Positions 52,193-61,662 of a stretch of 64,000 nt of DNA are shown here, piece after piece. Position 1 is the first letter of the stretch. Every line of letters begins with the position of its first letter. The notes under the pieces were generated by a model. It saw only the letters and a program-made list of their open reading frames with translations. It did not search any database and was not told the DNA's origin. The translations under genes and the position numbers were made by a program. Origin of the DNA: JAGWBJ01 sp034423015 (GTDB lineage Bacteria; Chloroflexota; Dehalococcoidia; Lucifugimonadales; JAGWBF01); NCBI GenBank assembly GCA_034423015.1, contig DAOUJG010000069.1:41883-105882 (forward strand), in the 5' to 3' direction.

Positions 52193-52675
52193 CTACCCAC
52201 CGGCATCCAAGGGGGCCCGGCCGTCCGCTCCCGTGTCTCTACGCCGGGACAGCTCCTCTGCCAGGAGCGTGCGGCTGAATTCACCGATCTGGTCCCGAAC
52301 GCGCCGGAACGCCTCCCTGAGCGCCTTGTCGCCCATCCCCGGGCGGTCCGGGTCTTCGAAGGAGTGGTGGAGGAGGCGTCCGGCGCCGGGGAAGACGGGG
52401 CAGGTCTCCCGGGCCGAATCGCAGAGGGTGACGACGAGGTCGAACTCCTCACCGGCGTAGCGGTCCACGTGGTCGGACGTGTGGCCGGATATGTCGATCC
52501 CCACCTCGGCCATGACTTCCACCGCCATCGGATGGACCCCCCGGGGCTCGGTGCCGGCGCTCTCGACCAAGACGCGGGCGCCTCCCAGGTGACGCATCCA
52601 CCCGTGGGCCATCTGGGAGCGGGCGCGGTTCCCGGTGCAGACGAGCAGGACCCGAAAGAGGTCACGGTCAGGCAT
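52193..52675 (-). CDS. arsC: Arsenate reductase, thioredoxin-coupled (low-MW PTP fold)
   Basis: A 160-residue LMW-PTPase-fold arsenate reductase. P-loop C13-T-G-N-R-A-R19 with the CX5R motif, and the redox pair C85 (VTLCDSARE) and C92 (TCPVFPG) needed for the thioredoxin-linked cascade. HSFEDPDRPG holds the expected Asp. All three catalytic cysteines are present, so it should be active. Confidence 0.9.
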   Translation of the reverse strand: MPDRDLFRVLLVCTGNRARSQMAHGWMRHLGGARVLVESAGTEPRGVHPMAVEVMAEVGIDISGHTSDHVDRYAGEEFDLVVTLCDSARETCPVFPGAGRLLHHSFEDPDRPGMGDKALREAFRRVRDQIGEFSRTLLAEELSRRRDTGADGRAPLDAGG

Positions 52676-52700
52676 GTGCTTCCACCAAGCTCCGGCCCCC

Positions 52701-53474
52701 TTACAGGGCGGTGTAGCCGCCGTCTATGACCAGCTCCGAGCCCGTAACGAAGGAGGACTCGTCGGAGGCCAGGTAGAGCACTCCGTAGGCGATGTCCAGG
52801 GGCGTGCCTATCCTCCCCAGGGGGGTGCTGTCGATGCGCCTCTGGCGTCCGCCCGGCTGGCGGAGCTGGGCCTCGGTCATGGCAGTCTCCACGAAGCCGG
52901 GGTGTACCGAGTTGGCCCGTATTCCGTCGCCGGCGTACTGGACCGCGGTGGCCTTGGTCAGCAGGCGCACTGCCCCCTTGGAGGCGTGGTAGGGTGTGGA
53001 GCCCGGGCTGCCCACCAGGCCGAAGATGGACGAGATGTTGATGATGGAGCCGCCGCCAGCCCTGCGCATCTCCGGTATGGCGCACTTGGTGCCCAGGAAG
53101 ACCCCCGTCGAGTTGACGTCCATGACCTCGTCCCAACGCTCGCCATCGGTGTCCTCCACTGTGCTGGGGGCCGGGCCTGAGCCTATGCCGGCGTTGTTCA
53201 CCAGCACGTCCAGCCTGCCGTAGCGGGACACTGTCGCGGCGATGGCGTCCCTCCACGAGTCTTCGCTGGTCACGTCCAGCTTCACGAACAGGGCCTCGCC
53301 GCCCGCCGCCCGGACCCGCGCCTCGACAGCCCGCCCCTGCTCCTCCAGGACGTCCCCCAGGACCACCCTGGCCCCCTCGGCCGCGAACAGCTCCGCCTCG
53401 CAGGCGCCCATGCCCCTGGCGCCCCCGCTGATGAACGCCACCTTGCCCTCCAGCCTGGGACGTCTCTCTTCCAT
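52701..53474 (-). CDS. Short-chain dehydrogenase/reductase
   Basis: A 257-residue classical SDR: NAD(P)-binding GGARGMG (17-23), NNAG (93-96), catalytic S149, Y162 and K166 (YHASK). The aspartate of GDVLEE (~41) suggests NAD preference. It ends near FVTGSELVIDGGYTAL. It lies upstream of arsC on the minus strand. Substrate unknown. Confidence 0.92.
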   Translation of the reverse strand: MEERRPRLEGKVAFISGGARGMGACEAELFAAEGARVVLGDVLEEQGRAVEARVRAAGGEALFVKLDVTSEDSWRDAIAATVSRYGRLDVLVNNAGIGSGPAPSTVEDTDGERWDEVMDVNSTGVFLGTKCAIPEMRRAGGGSIINISSIFGLVGSPGSTPYHASKGAVRLLTKATAVQYAGDGIRANSVHPGFVETAMTEAQLRQPGGRQRRIDSTPLGRIGTPLDIAYGVLYLASDESSFVTGSELVIDGGYTAL

Positions 53475-53643
53475 GCCACTCCTCTTGCGGGACCGGTAAT
53501 GCTCTCCAGGCTATTCTAGCAGTTGGGGAGCGCCGTGAGAATGCGCCGCGCGTTTCCGTGCCAGGCGGGGCGGCCTTGTCACCCCATACGGCGAGACATA
53601 GAATACCGCCAGGCGCCTGCGGGCGCCGCTCCGGAGGTGCGCA

Positions 53644-55197
53644 ATGAAGTACGATGTGATCATAGTGGGTGGGGGGAACGCCGGCTGCGCCTTGGCGGCC
53701 CGCCTCTCCGAGGACCCGGAGAGGTCGGTGCTGCTGCTGGAGGCGGGTCCGCACTATGCCGACATGGAGCAGCTGCCGGACGACCTGAAGTACAGCTACG
53801 GCCAGGCGGCCCAGGCCGTGGGCGCTCCCCACAACTGGTCGTTCCAGGGCCGGCCGACCAGCGGGCAAACGGGCCTGACGCCGGTGGCCCGGGGGAAGGT
53901 GATGGGAGGCGGAAGCTCCATCAACGGGGCGGCGTTCATCCGCGGGGCGCCCCAGGACTTCGACGACTGGGCCGCCCGTGGCAACGACCAGTGGTCCTTT
54001 CTCAAGGTGCTTCCCTACTGGAGGAGGATGGAGACGGACCTGGACTTCCGGAACGACTTCCACGGGTCGGACGGGCCGGTGCCCGTGCGGCGGCACAGGC
54101 GGGAGGAGTTCCTGCCCTTCCAGGAGGCCTTCTACCGGTCCTGCCTGGACGCGGGGTTCCCCGAGCACCCGGACCTGAACGACCCGGAGTCCACGGGCCT
54201 GAGCCCCGTGCCCCTGAACAACGTCGACGGCGTGCGCATGAGCACTGCCCTGACCTATATCAATCCCAACCAGCACCGGCTGAACCTGACCATCCGGGCA
54301 AACGTGCTGGCGACCCGGGTCCTGTTCGAAGGCAACCGGGCCACGGGGGTCCGGGTGGAGAGCGGCGGGGAGGAGTACGTGGTGGAAGGGCGGGAGGTCG
54401 TCCTCAGCGCCGGGGCCATCAAGTCGGCCCACCTGCTGCTGCTGTCGGGAGTGGGTCCCAGGGAGCAGCTCGACGCCTTCGGAATACCCGTGGTCCGCGA
54501 CCTTCCCGGGGTCGGCAAGAGCATGAAGGACCACCCACAGGCACTGGTGCTCCTCCGCCTCAGGGAAGGCGTCGTCATGGACCCGGACTCCCCCAGGAGG
54601 GAGTGCGTCCTCCACTACACGGCCACGGGCTCCTCGACCCGCAACGACATGCTGATAATGCCCTTCTCCTTCGCCTACCAGCTTGGCGACGACCCCAGGC
54701 GGCCCGTGGGGGCGCGGCTGGTGCCGGGCCTGTACAAGCCCGAGGGGTCGGGTGAGGTGCGGCTGGCCTCGGCGGACCCCCACGACCAGCCCGACCTGGA
54801 ATACCGCTACCTGGAGCATCCCTGGGACCGGCAGAGGCTGCGGGAGGGCGTCCGCCTGTGCATACGGCTGCTGGAGCACGAGGCCTACCGGGAGCTGGTT
54901 GCCGAAAGGCTCTCCCCCACCGACGAAGAGCTGGCCACCGACGAGGCCCTTGACCGCTGGATATACGACGGGCTGAAGGACAGCAACACCCAGCACATGT
55001 CGGGCACGTGCAAGATGGGCCCGGGCACGGACCCCATGGCCGTGGTGGACCAGTACTGCCGCGTGCACGGGGTGGAGGGGCTCAGGGTGGTGGACACGTC
55101 GATCATGCCCGACATAGTGTGCACCGGCACCAGCGCGACTGCCATGATGATGGGGGAGCGGGCCGCAGACCTGATCGCGGAGACCCCTCGGCAGTGA
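53644..55197 (+). CDS. GMC-family FAD oxidoreductase
   Basis: A 517-residue glucose-methanol-choline oxidoreductase: FAD motif IIVGGGNAGCALAARLSED, GGGSSINGAAFIRG (GMC signature 1), LSAGAIKSAHLLLLSGVGP (signature 2) and catalytic histidine in HMSGTCKMG, with the final ADLIAETP. It oxidises an alcohol or choline-like substrate. Close relative of 58714-60261. Confidence 0.9.
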   Translation: MKYDVIIVGGGNAGCALAARLSEDPERSVLLLEAGPHYADMEQLPDDLKYSYGQAAQAVGAPHNWSFQGRPTSGQTGLTPVARGKVMGGGSSINGAAFIRGAPQDFDDWAARGNDQWSFLKVLPYWRRMETDLDFRNDFHGSDGPVPVRRHRREEFLPFQEAFYRSCLDAGFPEHPDLNDPESTGLSPVPLNNVDGVRMSTALTYINPNQHRLNLTIRANVLATRVLFEGNRATGVRVESGGEEYVVEGREVVLSAGAIKSAHLLLLSGVGPREQLDAFGIPVVRDLPGVGKSMKDHPQALVLLRLREGVVMDPDSPRRECVLHYTATGSSTRNDMLIMPFSFAYQLGDDPRRPVGARLVPGLYKPEGSGEVRLASADPHDQPDLEYRYLEHPWDRQRLREGVRLCIRLLEHEAYRELVAERLSPTDEELATDEALDRWIYDGLKDSNTQHMSGTCKMGPGTDPMAVVDQYCRVHGVEGLRVVDTSIMPDIVCTGTSATAMMMGERAADLIAETPRQ

Positions 55198-55224
55198 GCG
55201 CCCCAGCCCCTCAGGTCAGTATCG

Positions 55225-55268
55225 AATAGACATCTCCTACAAGGAATATATTACGAATACTGTCTATT
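55225..55268. promoter_or_regulatory. Inverted repeat next to a promoter
   Basis: AATAGACA (55225-55232) and TGTCTATT (55261-55268) form an 8-bp dyad separated by 28 bp, just upstream of and overlapping the -35 box. It is a candidate regulator site in an AT-rich stretch. Confidence 0.4.
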
Positions 55269-55296
55269 GACAAGCCGAGTGAATCGTACATAGAAT
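55267..55296 (+). promoter_or_regulatory. Promoter of the D-aminoacylase-like gene
   Basis: TTGACA (55267-55272) and TAGAAT (55291-55296) with an 18-bp spacer precede ATG 55347 by about 50 bases. Confidence 0.65.
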
Positions 55297-55346
55297 GAGC
55301 TTGCCTTCAAGCAATTCAGTACCGTTGTATGGAGAGGAGACGAGCC

Positions 55347-57071
55347 ATGGCTGAGTACGATCTGGTAATTCGCGGCGGCACCGTCGTCGACGGGACGGGT
55401 ATTCCCAGGTACAAGTCGGACGTAGCCATCAAGGACGGGAGGATCGCCAACATCAGCGGGAACATCCGGGCCGGCGGCGCCAAGGAGATCGACGCCAGCG
55501 GGTGCATCGTCGCCCCCGGCGCGGTGGACATGCACACCCACTACGACGGCCAGCTCAACTGGGACCCCTACGCCACGCCCTCGAGCTGGTTCGGGGTGAC
55601 GTCCCTCACCATCGGCCAGTGCGGCTTCGGCTTTGCCCCGTGCAGGCCCGAGGACCGGGACCTGAGCATGCGGATGATGAATCGCGTCGAGGCCATACCC
55701 CTGGAGGCCATGAGGCACGGCATACGCTGGGACTGGGAGACTTTTCCCGAGTACCTGGACAGCCTGGACCGGCAGGGCCTGGGCATGAACGTGGGCGCCC
55801 TGCTGCCCTTCTCCCCGCTGAGGGGGTACGTTCTGGGCATGATCCCCGCCAGGCAGAGGACGTCGGTCACCGAGGCCGAGCTGAACACGATGAAGCGGCT
55901 CGTCCACGAGGCGATGGCGGCCGGCGCCTTCGGCATCGCGGGCAACCGCAGCTCCGAGGACCATCCAGAGGACGGCGGCTACCTGCCCAGCCACGTGGCC
56001 TCGGACGAGGAGTGGTTGGCCATAGCCGAGGTGATCGGCGAGTTCGGCGTGGGGCAGATCGGCTGGGACATCGGCAACATGCCCCAGTTCGACGACCGGG
56101 ACGAGCAGCACGTGCTGCTGGAGAAGATGGCGAAGATCAGCGGCCGCCCCATGCAGATGATCCTGGGCGGCATCGAGAGCTACGAGTGGATGCTGAAAAT
56201 GCGGGAGCAGGGCCTGCCCATCTACGAGCAGGTGTCCATCACCAAGACCCGGAGCACCTTCGACCTTGCCAGCTACAACCTGTACGACATCTTTCCCAAC
56301 TGGGTCCAGCCCCTCGTAGGGACGCCGGAAGAGCGGATGATCAAGCTGATGGACCCGGCCAACCGGGCGCTGATGAGGGAGGACGTGGAGAAGGCGAGGA
56401 GGGAGCGCAGGATCGACACCATAAGCCCCGAGCTGTACAGGGTGGACTGGGACCGGCTCAGGGTGCGGGAGGTGGCCGACGAGCGCAACGGCCGGTTCGA
56501 GGGCATGACCATCAACCAGCTGGCCGCGGCCACCGGCAAGGACCCGCTGGACGCCTACCTGGACCTGGCCATCGACGAGCAGCTGGAGACCAGGTTCACC
56601 TACCCGCAGGACCCGCCAGAGAGCCAGATGCAGCAGCTCGTCGAGCGGATCACGGGGCCCTACGGGCACGTCTCCGTCTCCGACGGCGGGGCCCACGTCC
56701 GGTTCCAGGTCTCGGCCGAGTGGCCCGTGTTCATGCTGACCCGCTTCATCCGGGAGAAAGAGATCATGAGCCTGGAGGAGGCCCACTACAAGATGAGCAA
56801 CCTGCCAGCGTGGCTGGCCAGCTTCAAGGACCGTGGGGTGCTGAAGATCGGCTCCTGGGCCGACATCATGGTCTACGACTTCGACAACCTGGGGCTGATG
56901 TACGAGGACCCGGTGGTGGAGGCCGACCTCCCCGGCGGAGAGAGCCGCTTCATCCAGAAGGCCAAGGGGATCCGGTACACCCTGGTGAACGGCGTCGTCA
57001 CCTTCGAGGACAACGTGTGCACCGGGGCCCTCCCCGGCAAGCTCCTGCGGAGCTACGAGATGGTGAACTAG
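55347..57071 (+). CDS. N-acyl-D-amino-acid deacylase (D-aminoacylase) family
   Basis: A 574-residue amidohydrolase: MAEYDLVIRGGTVVDGTG, metal pair H63 and H65 (DMHTHYDGQLNWD), the IGQCGFGFAP cysteine motif typical of D-aminoacylases, and a late SDGGAHVRFQ aspartate. It releases free D-amino acids or deacylates related ureides. The ATG at 55347 follows GGAGAGGAGA. A good promoter lies upstream. Confidence 0.87.
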   Translation: MAEYDLVIRGGTVVDGTGIPRYKSDVAIKDGRIANISGNIRAGGAKEIDASGCIVAPGAVDMHTHYDGQLNWDPYATPSSWFGVTSLTIGQCGFGFAPCRPEDRDLSMRMMNRVEAIPLEAMRHGIRWDWETFPEYLDSLDRQGLGMNVGALLPFSPLRGYVLGMIPARQRTSVTEAELNTMKRLVHEAMAAGAFGIAGNRSSEDHPEDGGYLPSHVASDEEWLAIAEVIGEFGVGQIGWDIGNMPQFDDRDEQHVLLEKMAKISGRPMQMILGGIESYEWMLKMREQGLPIYEQVSITKTRSTFDLASYNLYDIFPNWVQPLVGTPEERMIKLMDPANRALMREDVEKARRERRIDTISPELYRVDWDRLRVREVADERNGRFEGMTINQLAAATGKDPLDAYLDLAIDEQLETRFTYPQDPPESQMQQLVERITGPYGHVSVSDGGAHVRFQVSAEWPVFMLTRFIREKEIMSLEEAHYKMSNLPAWLASFKDRGVLKIGSWADIMVYDFDNLGLMYEDPVVEADLPGGESRFIQKAKGIRYTLVNGVVTFEDNVCTGALPGKLLRSYEMVN

Positions 57072-57190
57072 GTCCGGGCGGCCGGGCCCGTCCCGGCCGG
57101 GACCACGCTCAGGGTGAGAGGCGCCGCGGTGCGAGGGACATCGTCCGCGGCGCCTCCGCGCGTGTCCCCGTGGCCGGGACGCGTCCTTCT
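57072..57190. other. Densely structured intergenic segment
   Basis: Three hairpins follow the stop codon: GGTCC/GGACC with an inner GGCCGGG/CCCGGCC (57072-57105); a perfect 12-bp stem GAGGCGCCGCGG/CCGCGGCGCCTC (57118-57129, 57145-57156) with a 15-base loop; and a TCCC/GGGA plus CGCG/CGCG hairpin (57160-57188). They could end transcription or be a structured RNA. Confidence 0.45.
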
Positions 57191-57250
57191 TCGGTACAAT
57201 GAGGGCCGTTTCATCTATTGGGGCATCAGGGCATGGGAGCGGCGTGGATA

Positions 57251-57271
57251 GATTCCTCGCTACGCTCGGAA
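57251..57271. repeat. Dispersed palindromic repeat (ATTCC...GGAAT)
   Basis: ATTCCTCGCTACGCTCGGAAT is a palindromic word often found between bacterial genes, where its reverse frame reads VIPSVARNL. I cannot check copies outside this window. Confidence 0.4.
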
Positions 57272-57297
57272 TGACGCAAAGGGGGCGCGGGGAAGGC

Positions 57298-57585
57298 ATG
57301 GCCGGTGAAAACGGTCCGGACCCGCTCTGGGACGCGGTCCGAGGGACCATCGAGGGGTACGCGCCCCAGGTCCGGGAGTGGATGGAGGAGCGGCCGGGCG
57401 CCTGGGGGTTCCTGGCCGGGAAGGCGGTGATCGCCTACCGGCAGGGCCTGGGGAGAGGCCTGACGGACCTGGAGCGCCGGCGAGTGTGGCGCCTGCTGTG
57501 GGGGACCCTGTCGGCGCTGAAGGAGCGGCGACGGGGCGCCAGGGGAGGCGGGCTACTGGCCGATGACCGCCTCCATGACCCGTAG
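57298..57585 (+). CDS. Small hypothetical helical protein
   Basis: A 95-residue reading frame starting MAGENGPDPLWDAV with helices (RPGAWGFLAGKAVIAYRQGLGRG). Its end overlaps the minus-strand dipeptidase end by 33 bases. The upstream GGGGAAGG may serve as a ribosome site. No family recognised. It might be spurious. Confidence 0.35.
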   Translation: MAGENGPDPLWDAVRGTIEGYAPQVREWMEERPGAWGFLAGKAVIAYRQGLGRGLTDLERRRVWRLLWGTLSALKERRRGARGGGLLADDRLHDP

Positions 57586-58617
57586 GACGTTCTCGCCCAG
57601 CACCTTGCGGATATCGTCGTCGGAGTAGCCCCTGCGCACCAGCTCCTCGGTGATCCACGGGACCCGGGAGCAGTCCTCCATCCCCACGGGGGCGGCCAGG
57701 AGGACGCCGAAGTCCGAGCCCAGTCCCACGTGCTCGATGCCCGCCACGTTTATCATGTGCTCCACGTGGTCCACTATCTCGGTGTAGGCGGGCAGGACAA
57801 GCTCGCCGGACACCCGCCTGAAGACGTCCTCCCCCTCCGTGCCGGTCACTCGCAGCTCCTCGAGCTGGAGCCTGAGGCTTTCGGACACGAACTGGGGGAC
57901 GAAGGTGACGCAGGCCACCCCGCCGGTCCGGGCGATGGCCCGGAGCTGGTCGTCGTCCAGGTTGCGGGGGTGGGCGCATATGCGGGTGCACGAGGAGTGG
58001 GAGGCCATGACGGGCTTGGAGGCGGTCTCCAGCGCGTCCCAGAAGGTCTCGACCGAGGCGTGGGACACGTCGACGATGACGCCCAGGCGGTCCATCTCCC
58101 GGACGACGGCCCTGCCCAGGTCGTTGAGGCCGCCGTGGCGGGCTTCGTCGAGGATGCCGTCGGCCCAGTTGTTGGTGTTGTTCCACGTCAAGGTCATGTA
58201 GCGCACGCCCAGCCGGTGGTACATGCGGAGCACGGCCAGGTCGTCGTCGATGGAGTGGCCGCCCTCGATGCAGAGGATGGCGGCCAGCTTGCCGGCGGCC
58301 TTGAGCCGGCGCACGTCGGCGGCGGTGCGGGCCAGCTCGACCTGGTCGGGGTGGGCGGCGCAGGTGCGGTGCATGGCGTCGATGAAGTCCAGGGTGCGGC
58401 GGACGTAGGTCTCGGGGCCGAACTTCCCCGGGTCGACCCAGGCCGCCAGGAACTGGGCGGTGACGCCGCCGGCCCGCATCGCGGGCAGGGTGAGCTGCCG
58501 GTGGGCCAGGTCGTCGCCCAGGTCCTCGCCCTCGTCCAGGGTCCACACGAGGCTGTCCGAGTGGGTGTCGACGACGATGGAGGAGAAGTGGAGCTCGCGG
58601 GCCCTCTGGCTGAGCAT
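57553..58617 (-). CDS. Membrane (renal) dipeptidase family M19
   Basis: A 354-residue zinc dipeptidase: H19 and D21 (DTHSD), E118 in CIEGGHS, DVSHAS and SHSS histidines, and GLGSDFG. Start ATG 58617 has GGGAGG 7 bases upstream. The family cleaves dipeptides and D-containing or beta-lactam-like peptides. It is divergent from the following GMC gene. Confidence 0.9.
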   Translation of the reverse strand: MLSQRARELHFSSIVVDTHSDSLVWTLDEGEDLGDDLAHRQLTLPAMRAGGVTAQFLAAWVDPGKFGPETYVRRTLDFIDAMHRTCAAHPDQVELARTAADVRRLKAAGKLAAILCIEGGHSIDDDLAVLRMYHRLGVRYMTLTWNNTNNWADGILDEARHGGLNDLGRAVVREMDRLGVIVDVSHASVETFWDALETASKPVMASHSSCTRICAHPRNLDDDQLRAIARTGGVACVTFVPQFVSESLRLQLEELRVTGTEGEDVFRRVSGELVLPAYTEIVDHVEHMINVAGIEHVGLGSDFGVLLAAPVGMEDCSRVPWITEELVRRGYSDDDIRKVLGENVLRVMEAVIGQ

Positions 58618-58713
58618 GGACGGCCTCCCTGCGTGACCGGGTCTCGGGGCTGATATAATACCACGTCCGGCCTCGGGAGACGGCTCCCGGGGCGCCATTT
58701 CCCGGGGGCAGAC

Positions 58714-60261
58714 ATGAGATACGACGTTGTGATAGTAGGCGGCGGCTCGGCGGGGTGCGTGCTGGCGTCGCGCCTCTCTGAGGACCCGGGGCGTACGGTG
58801 CTGCTGGTGGAGGCAGGGCCGGACTATCCCGACCCCGAGAGCATGCCGCCGGAGCTGAGGTACGGCAACAACCTGGCCGCCCAGGTGCCTTACACGGCGC
58901 ACCTGTGGCCCTACGTGGGGACGCTGGTGCCCGGGCAGAGGGAGCCGGCGCCGGTGACCAGGGCCCGGGTGATGGGCGGGGGCAGCGCCGTCAACGGCCA
59001 GGTCTTCCTGCGGGGGTTCGCCGCCGACTTCGAAGACTGGGCCGCCATGGGCAACGACGAGTGGAGCTACGACAGGGTCCTGCCCTACTTCATCAGGTGC
59101 GAGACCGACCGGGACGTGGGGGACGCCAACCACGGCTCCCGGGGGCCGGTGCCGGTGAGACGCCACGAGAGGCGGGACTGGCTCCCCTTCCAGGAGGCGT
59201 TCTACCGGGCCTGCGTCAACCAGGGGTACCGGGAGTGCCGGGACCTGAACGGGCCGCGGGCCGCGGGGGTGGGGCCGGTGCCGATGAACAACCTGGCGGG
59301 AGAACGGCTGAGCATGGCCCGGGTCTACCTGGACCCCGCCCGCTCCCGGGAGAACTTGACGCTGCTCCCCGGCACGACGGCGACGCGGGTGGTGTTCCGG
59401 GAGGACAGGGCCGCGGGCGTGGAGGTCCTGCGGGACGGCCGGCGGGAGACGGTGGAGGCCGGTGAGGTGGTCCTGAGCGCCGGGGCCATAGCCTCGGCCC
59501 ACCTGCTGATGCTGTCGGGGGTCGGGCCGGAGGAGCGTCTGGCGGAGGCGGGCATACCGGTGACCCATCACCTGCCGGGGGTGGGGCGGAACATGCGGGA
59601 GCACCCCATATTCCGCGTGTACGCCCGGGTGAAGGAGGGGGTGGCCATGGACCCGGACGCGCCGTGGTTCCAGGTGATGCTGCTGTACACGGCCCAGGGG
59701 TCGGGGGCGGTGAACGACATGCAGATCATGCCCACGTCGTTTTCGACGGTGGCGGGAGGCAACCCCAGGGTATCCCGGGGTGTGCACCTGAACTGCATCC
59801 TGGCCCTTCCCGAGGGCGCGGGGGAGCTGTGGCCCGTGTCGGCGGACCCCCAGGTCCAGCCCCACCTGGAGTTTCGTTTCTTCCAGGAGGCCGAGGACCG
59901 GCGGCGGCTCCGGGACGCGGCGCGGCTGTGCGCGCGGCTGCTGGAGGACCCGGCATGCGGGGAGATAGTCGCCGGGCGCACGGACCCCTCGGACGACGAC
60001 CTGGCCACGGACGCCGCGCTGGACGCCTGGCTGCTGAGGGCACTGGCCAGGAGCACCACGGCGCACATGTCGGGGACGTGCAGGATCGGGCCGTCAGGCG
60101 ACGCCATGGCGGTGGTGGATCAGCAGTGCCGGGTGCGGGGCCTACGAGGGCTGCGGGTCGCCGACGCGTCGGTGATGCCGCAGGTGGTGCGGTCCAACAC
60201 CAACGCGACGGTGGTGATGATCGCCGAGCGGGCGGCGGACTGGGTGAAGGCGGGGGCTTAG
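58714..60261 (+). CDS. GMC-family FAD oxidoreductase
   Basis: A 515-residue GMC oxidoreductase with VVIVGGGSAGCVLASRLSED, GGGSAVNGQVFLRG, LSAGAIASAHLLMLSGVGP, HMSGTCRIG and VVRSNTNATVVMIAERAAD. Overall layout is the same as 53644-55197, indicating a local paralogue. It ends 130 bases before the Septu-like genes. Confidence 0.9.
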   Translation: MRYDVVIVGGGSAGCVLASRLSEDPGRTVLLVEAGPDYPDPESMPPELRYGNNLAAQVPYTAHLWPYVGTLVPGQREPAPVTRARVMGGGSAVNGQVFLRGFAADFEDWAAMGNDEWSYDRVLPYFIRCETDRDVGDANHGSRGPVPVRRHERRDWLPFQEAFYRACVNQGYRECRDLNGPRAAGVGPVPMNNLAGERLSMARVYLDPARSRENLTLLPGTTATRVVFREDRAAGVEVLRDGRRETVEAGEVVLSAGAIASAHLLMLSGVGPEERLAEAGIPVTHHLPGVGRNMREHPIFRVYARVKEGVAMDPDAPWFQVMLLYTAQGSGAVNDMQIMPTSFSTVAGGNPRVSRGVHLNCILALPEGAGELWPVSADPQVQPHLEFRFFQEAEDRRRLRDAARLCARLLEDPACGEIVAGRTDPSDDDLATDAALDAWLLRALARSTTAHMSGTCRIGPSGDAMAVVDQQCRVRGLRGLRVADASVMPQVVRSNTNATVVMIAERAADWVKAGA

Positions 60262-60317
60262 GGGTCGCCCGGGCCGCGGCGTGGACCGAAGGGCTTGTGT
60301 TGGTGCCGGGGTGGGAC

Positions 60318-60326
60318 TGGTATACT
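60318..60326 (+). promoter_or_regulatory. Extended -10 promoter for the defence pair
   Basis: TGGTATACT is a TGn-TATACT extended -10 element, 66 bases before ATG 60392. No clear -35 box. Confidence 0.4.
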
Positions 60327-60391
60327 GGATGGGTCGAGGGTTGGATGGGGGTCAGGAGACTCATGCACCGGGTAACCAGGGGGCCAGGGGT

Positions 60392-61657
60392 ATGCACTTA
60401 ACGGAGGTGTCAATCAACAATGCGCCACCGTTGGCCTATATTGAATTCAATTGTGATGAACATGTGAACCTGTTCGTTGGCCCGAATGCCTGTGGCAAGA
60501 GCACGATATTAAAGGTGATTAATGTCTTACTCTCGTCTGACATACCCCGTGGGGGTGTCACCGGCGACGAGGTAATGAACATTGAATTCCTTCGACCTGA
60601 CTATCCTGGCGAGTTTGCAGAGTTCTTCTTGTCGGGAAGCGATGATTGGCCGCGAGACTCTTATGCGGACATCATATGGAACGCGGTGCCCACCCTGTAT
60701 GTACCTGCCGTCCGTGTGAACCTGCCTGGTATACACATTGTCGACCAAACAATCGACAAGGAAGAAAATCCTTCGGCATCCGATGCGCCACTAGATGATC
60801 TATTTGACACTAACGCCGGCATCTTCTACGGACAATACGTAGAGATGGCGATAAACTGGCTTAGCGACAGAAAGTTCCCAAATAGGAGCCAGCGGAGTCA
60901 ATTTGGGAAAGCCATAAACGTCGGCTATTCCTGTGCCAAGTCCATTTGTCCTGAAGTAATGCACGACAATACGCCGCATATCTACATTGAATCACACAAC
61001 GTTCATCATAGCATGGGAATCGTAACCACCGACAATGTCTTCGGCGAACCGCTGTATGCGGGAGCCTTGAGCTCTGGAACACAGGGAACGCTTTTGTGGG
61101 TCTGGGCCTTGGCCCTAAAAATGGCAAGGCACTACGGTTGGACGGAGGGCTGGGAGGGCAAGCCCGCCATCCTGCTCATCGACGAGATAGAGAACCACCT
61201 GCACCCCACGTGGCAGCGGCGGGTTATCCCGGCGTTGCTGGAGCATTTCCCGAAGCTGCAGATATTCGCGACCACTCACTCGCCCTTCTTGGTGGCCGGG
61301 CTGAAGGCCGGCCAGGTGCACCTGCTGCACCGGGACGAGAACGGGCGCGTGACCGCCACGACCAACGAACGGGACGTCGTCGGCTGGACGGCGGACGAGA
61401 TCCTGCGGACGATGATGGGGGTGGATGAGCCAACCGACCAGCTTACGGTGGACCGGGCCAACCGGCTGCGGCAGCTCCGGGGAAAGGAAACGCTTACCCC
61501 TGAGGAGGAAACGGAGCTGAACGCGCTGCGCCGCCAGGTGAACCAGGACCTGCTGTCCAAGGGTGGCCCGTTGGAAGCCGAGCGAGAACGCTACGCGGAC
61601 CTGATGCTCGAGTTCCTGCGTTCTCAGCAGTCCGAGCTGGCCCAAGACGGGGGATAG
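60392..61657 (+). CDS. ptuA: Septu-type AAA/ABC-like ATPase (PtuA-like)
   Basis: A 421-residue AAA_21-like ATPase: Walker A GPNACGKST (30-38), signature SSGTQ (228-232), Walker B AILLIDEIE (259-267) and a switch His in FATTHSPFLV (296). Next to it is a PtuB-like HNH nuclease, the two-gene plan of Septu anti-phage systems. The first ~245 codons are about 45% G+C at their start, while the rest is nearer 68%. ATG 60392 was chosen because the conserved region starts there; upstream codons lie in the leader. Confidence 0.75.
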   Translation: MHLTEVSINNAPPLAYIEFNCDEHVNLFVGPNACGKSTILKVINVLLSSDIPRGGVTGDEVMNIEFLRPDYPGEFAEFFLSGSDDWPRDSYADIIWNAVPTLYVPAVRVNLPGIHIVDQTIDKEENPSASDAPLDDLFDTNAGIFYGQYVEMAINWLSDRKFPNRSQRSQFGKAINVGYSCAKSICPEVMHDNTPHIYIESHNVHHSMGIVTTDNVFGEPLYAGALSSGTQGTLLWVWALALKMARHYGWTEGWEGKPAILLIDEIENHLHPTWQRRVIPALLEHFPKLQIFATTHSPFLVAGLKAGQVHLLHRDENGRVTATTNERDVVGWTADEILRTMMGVDEPTDQLTVDRANRLRQLRGKETLTPEEETELNALRRQVNQDLLSKGGPLEAERERYADLMLEFLRSQQSELAQDGG

Positions 61658-61662
61658 GCGGG

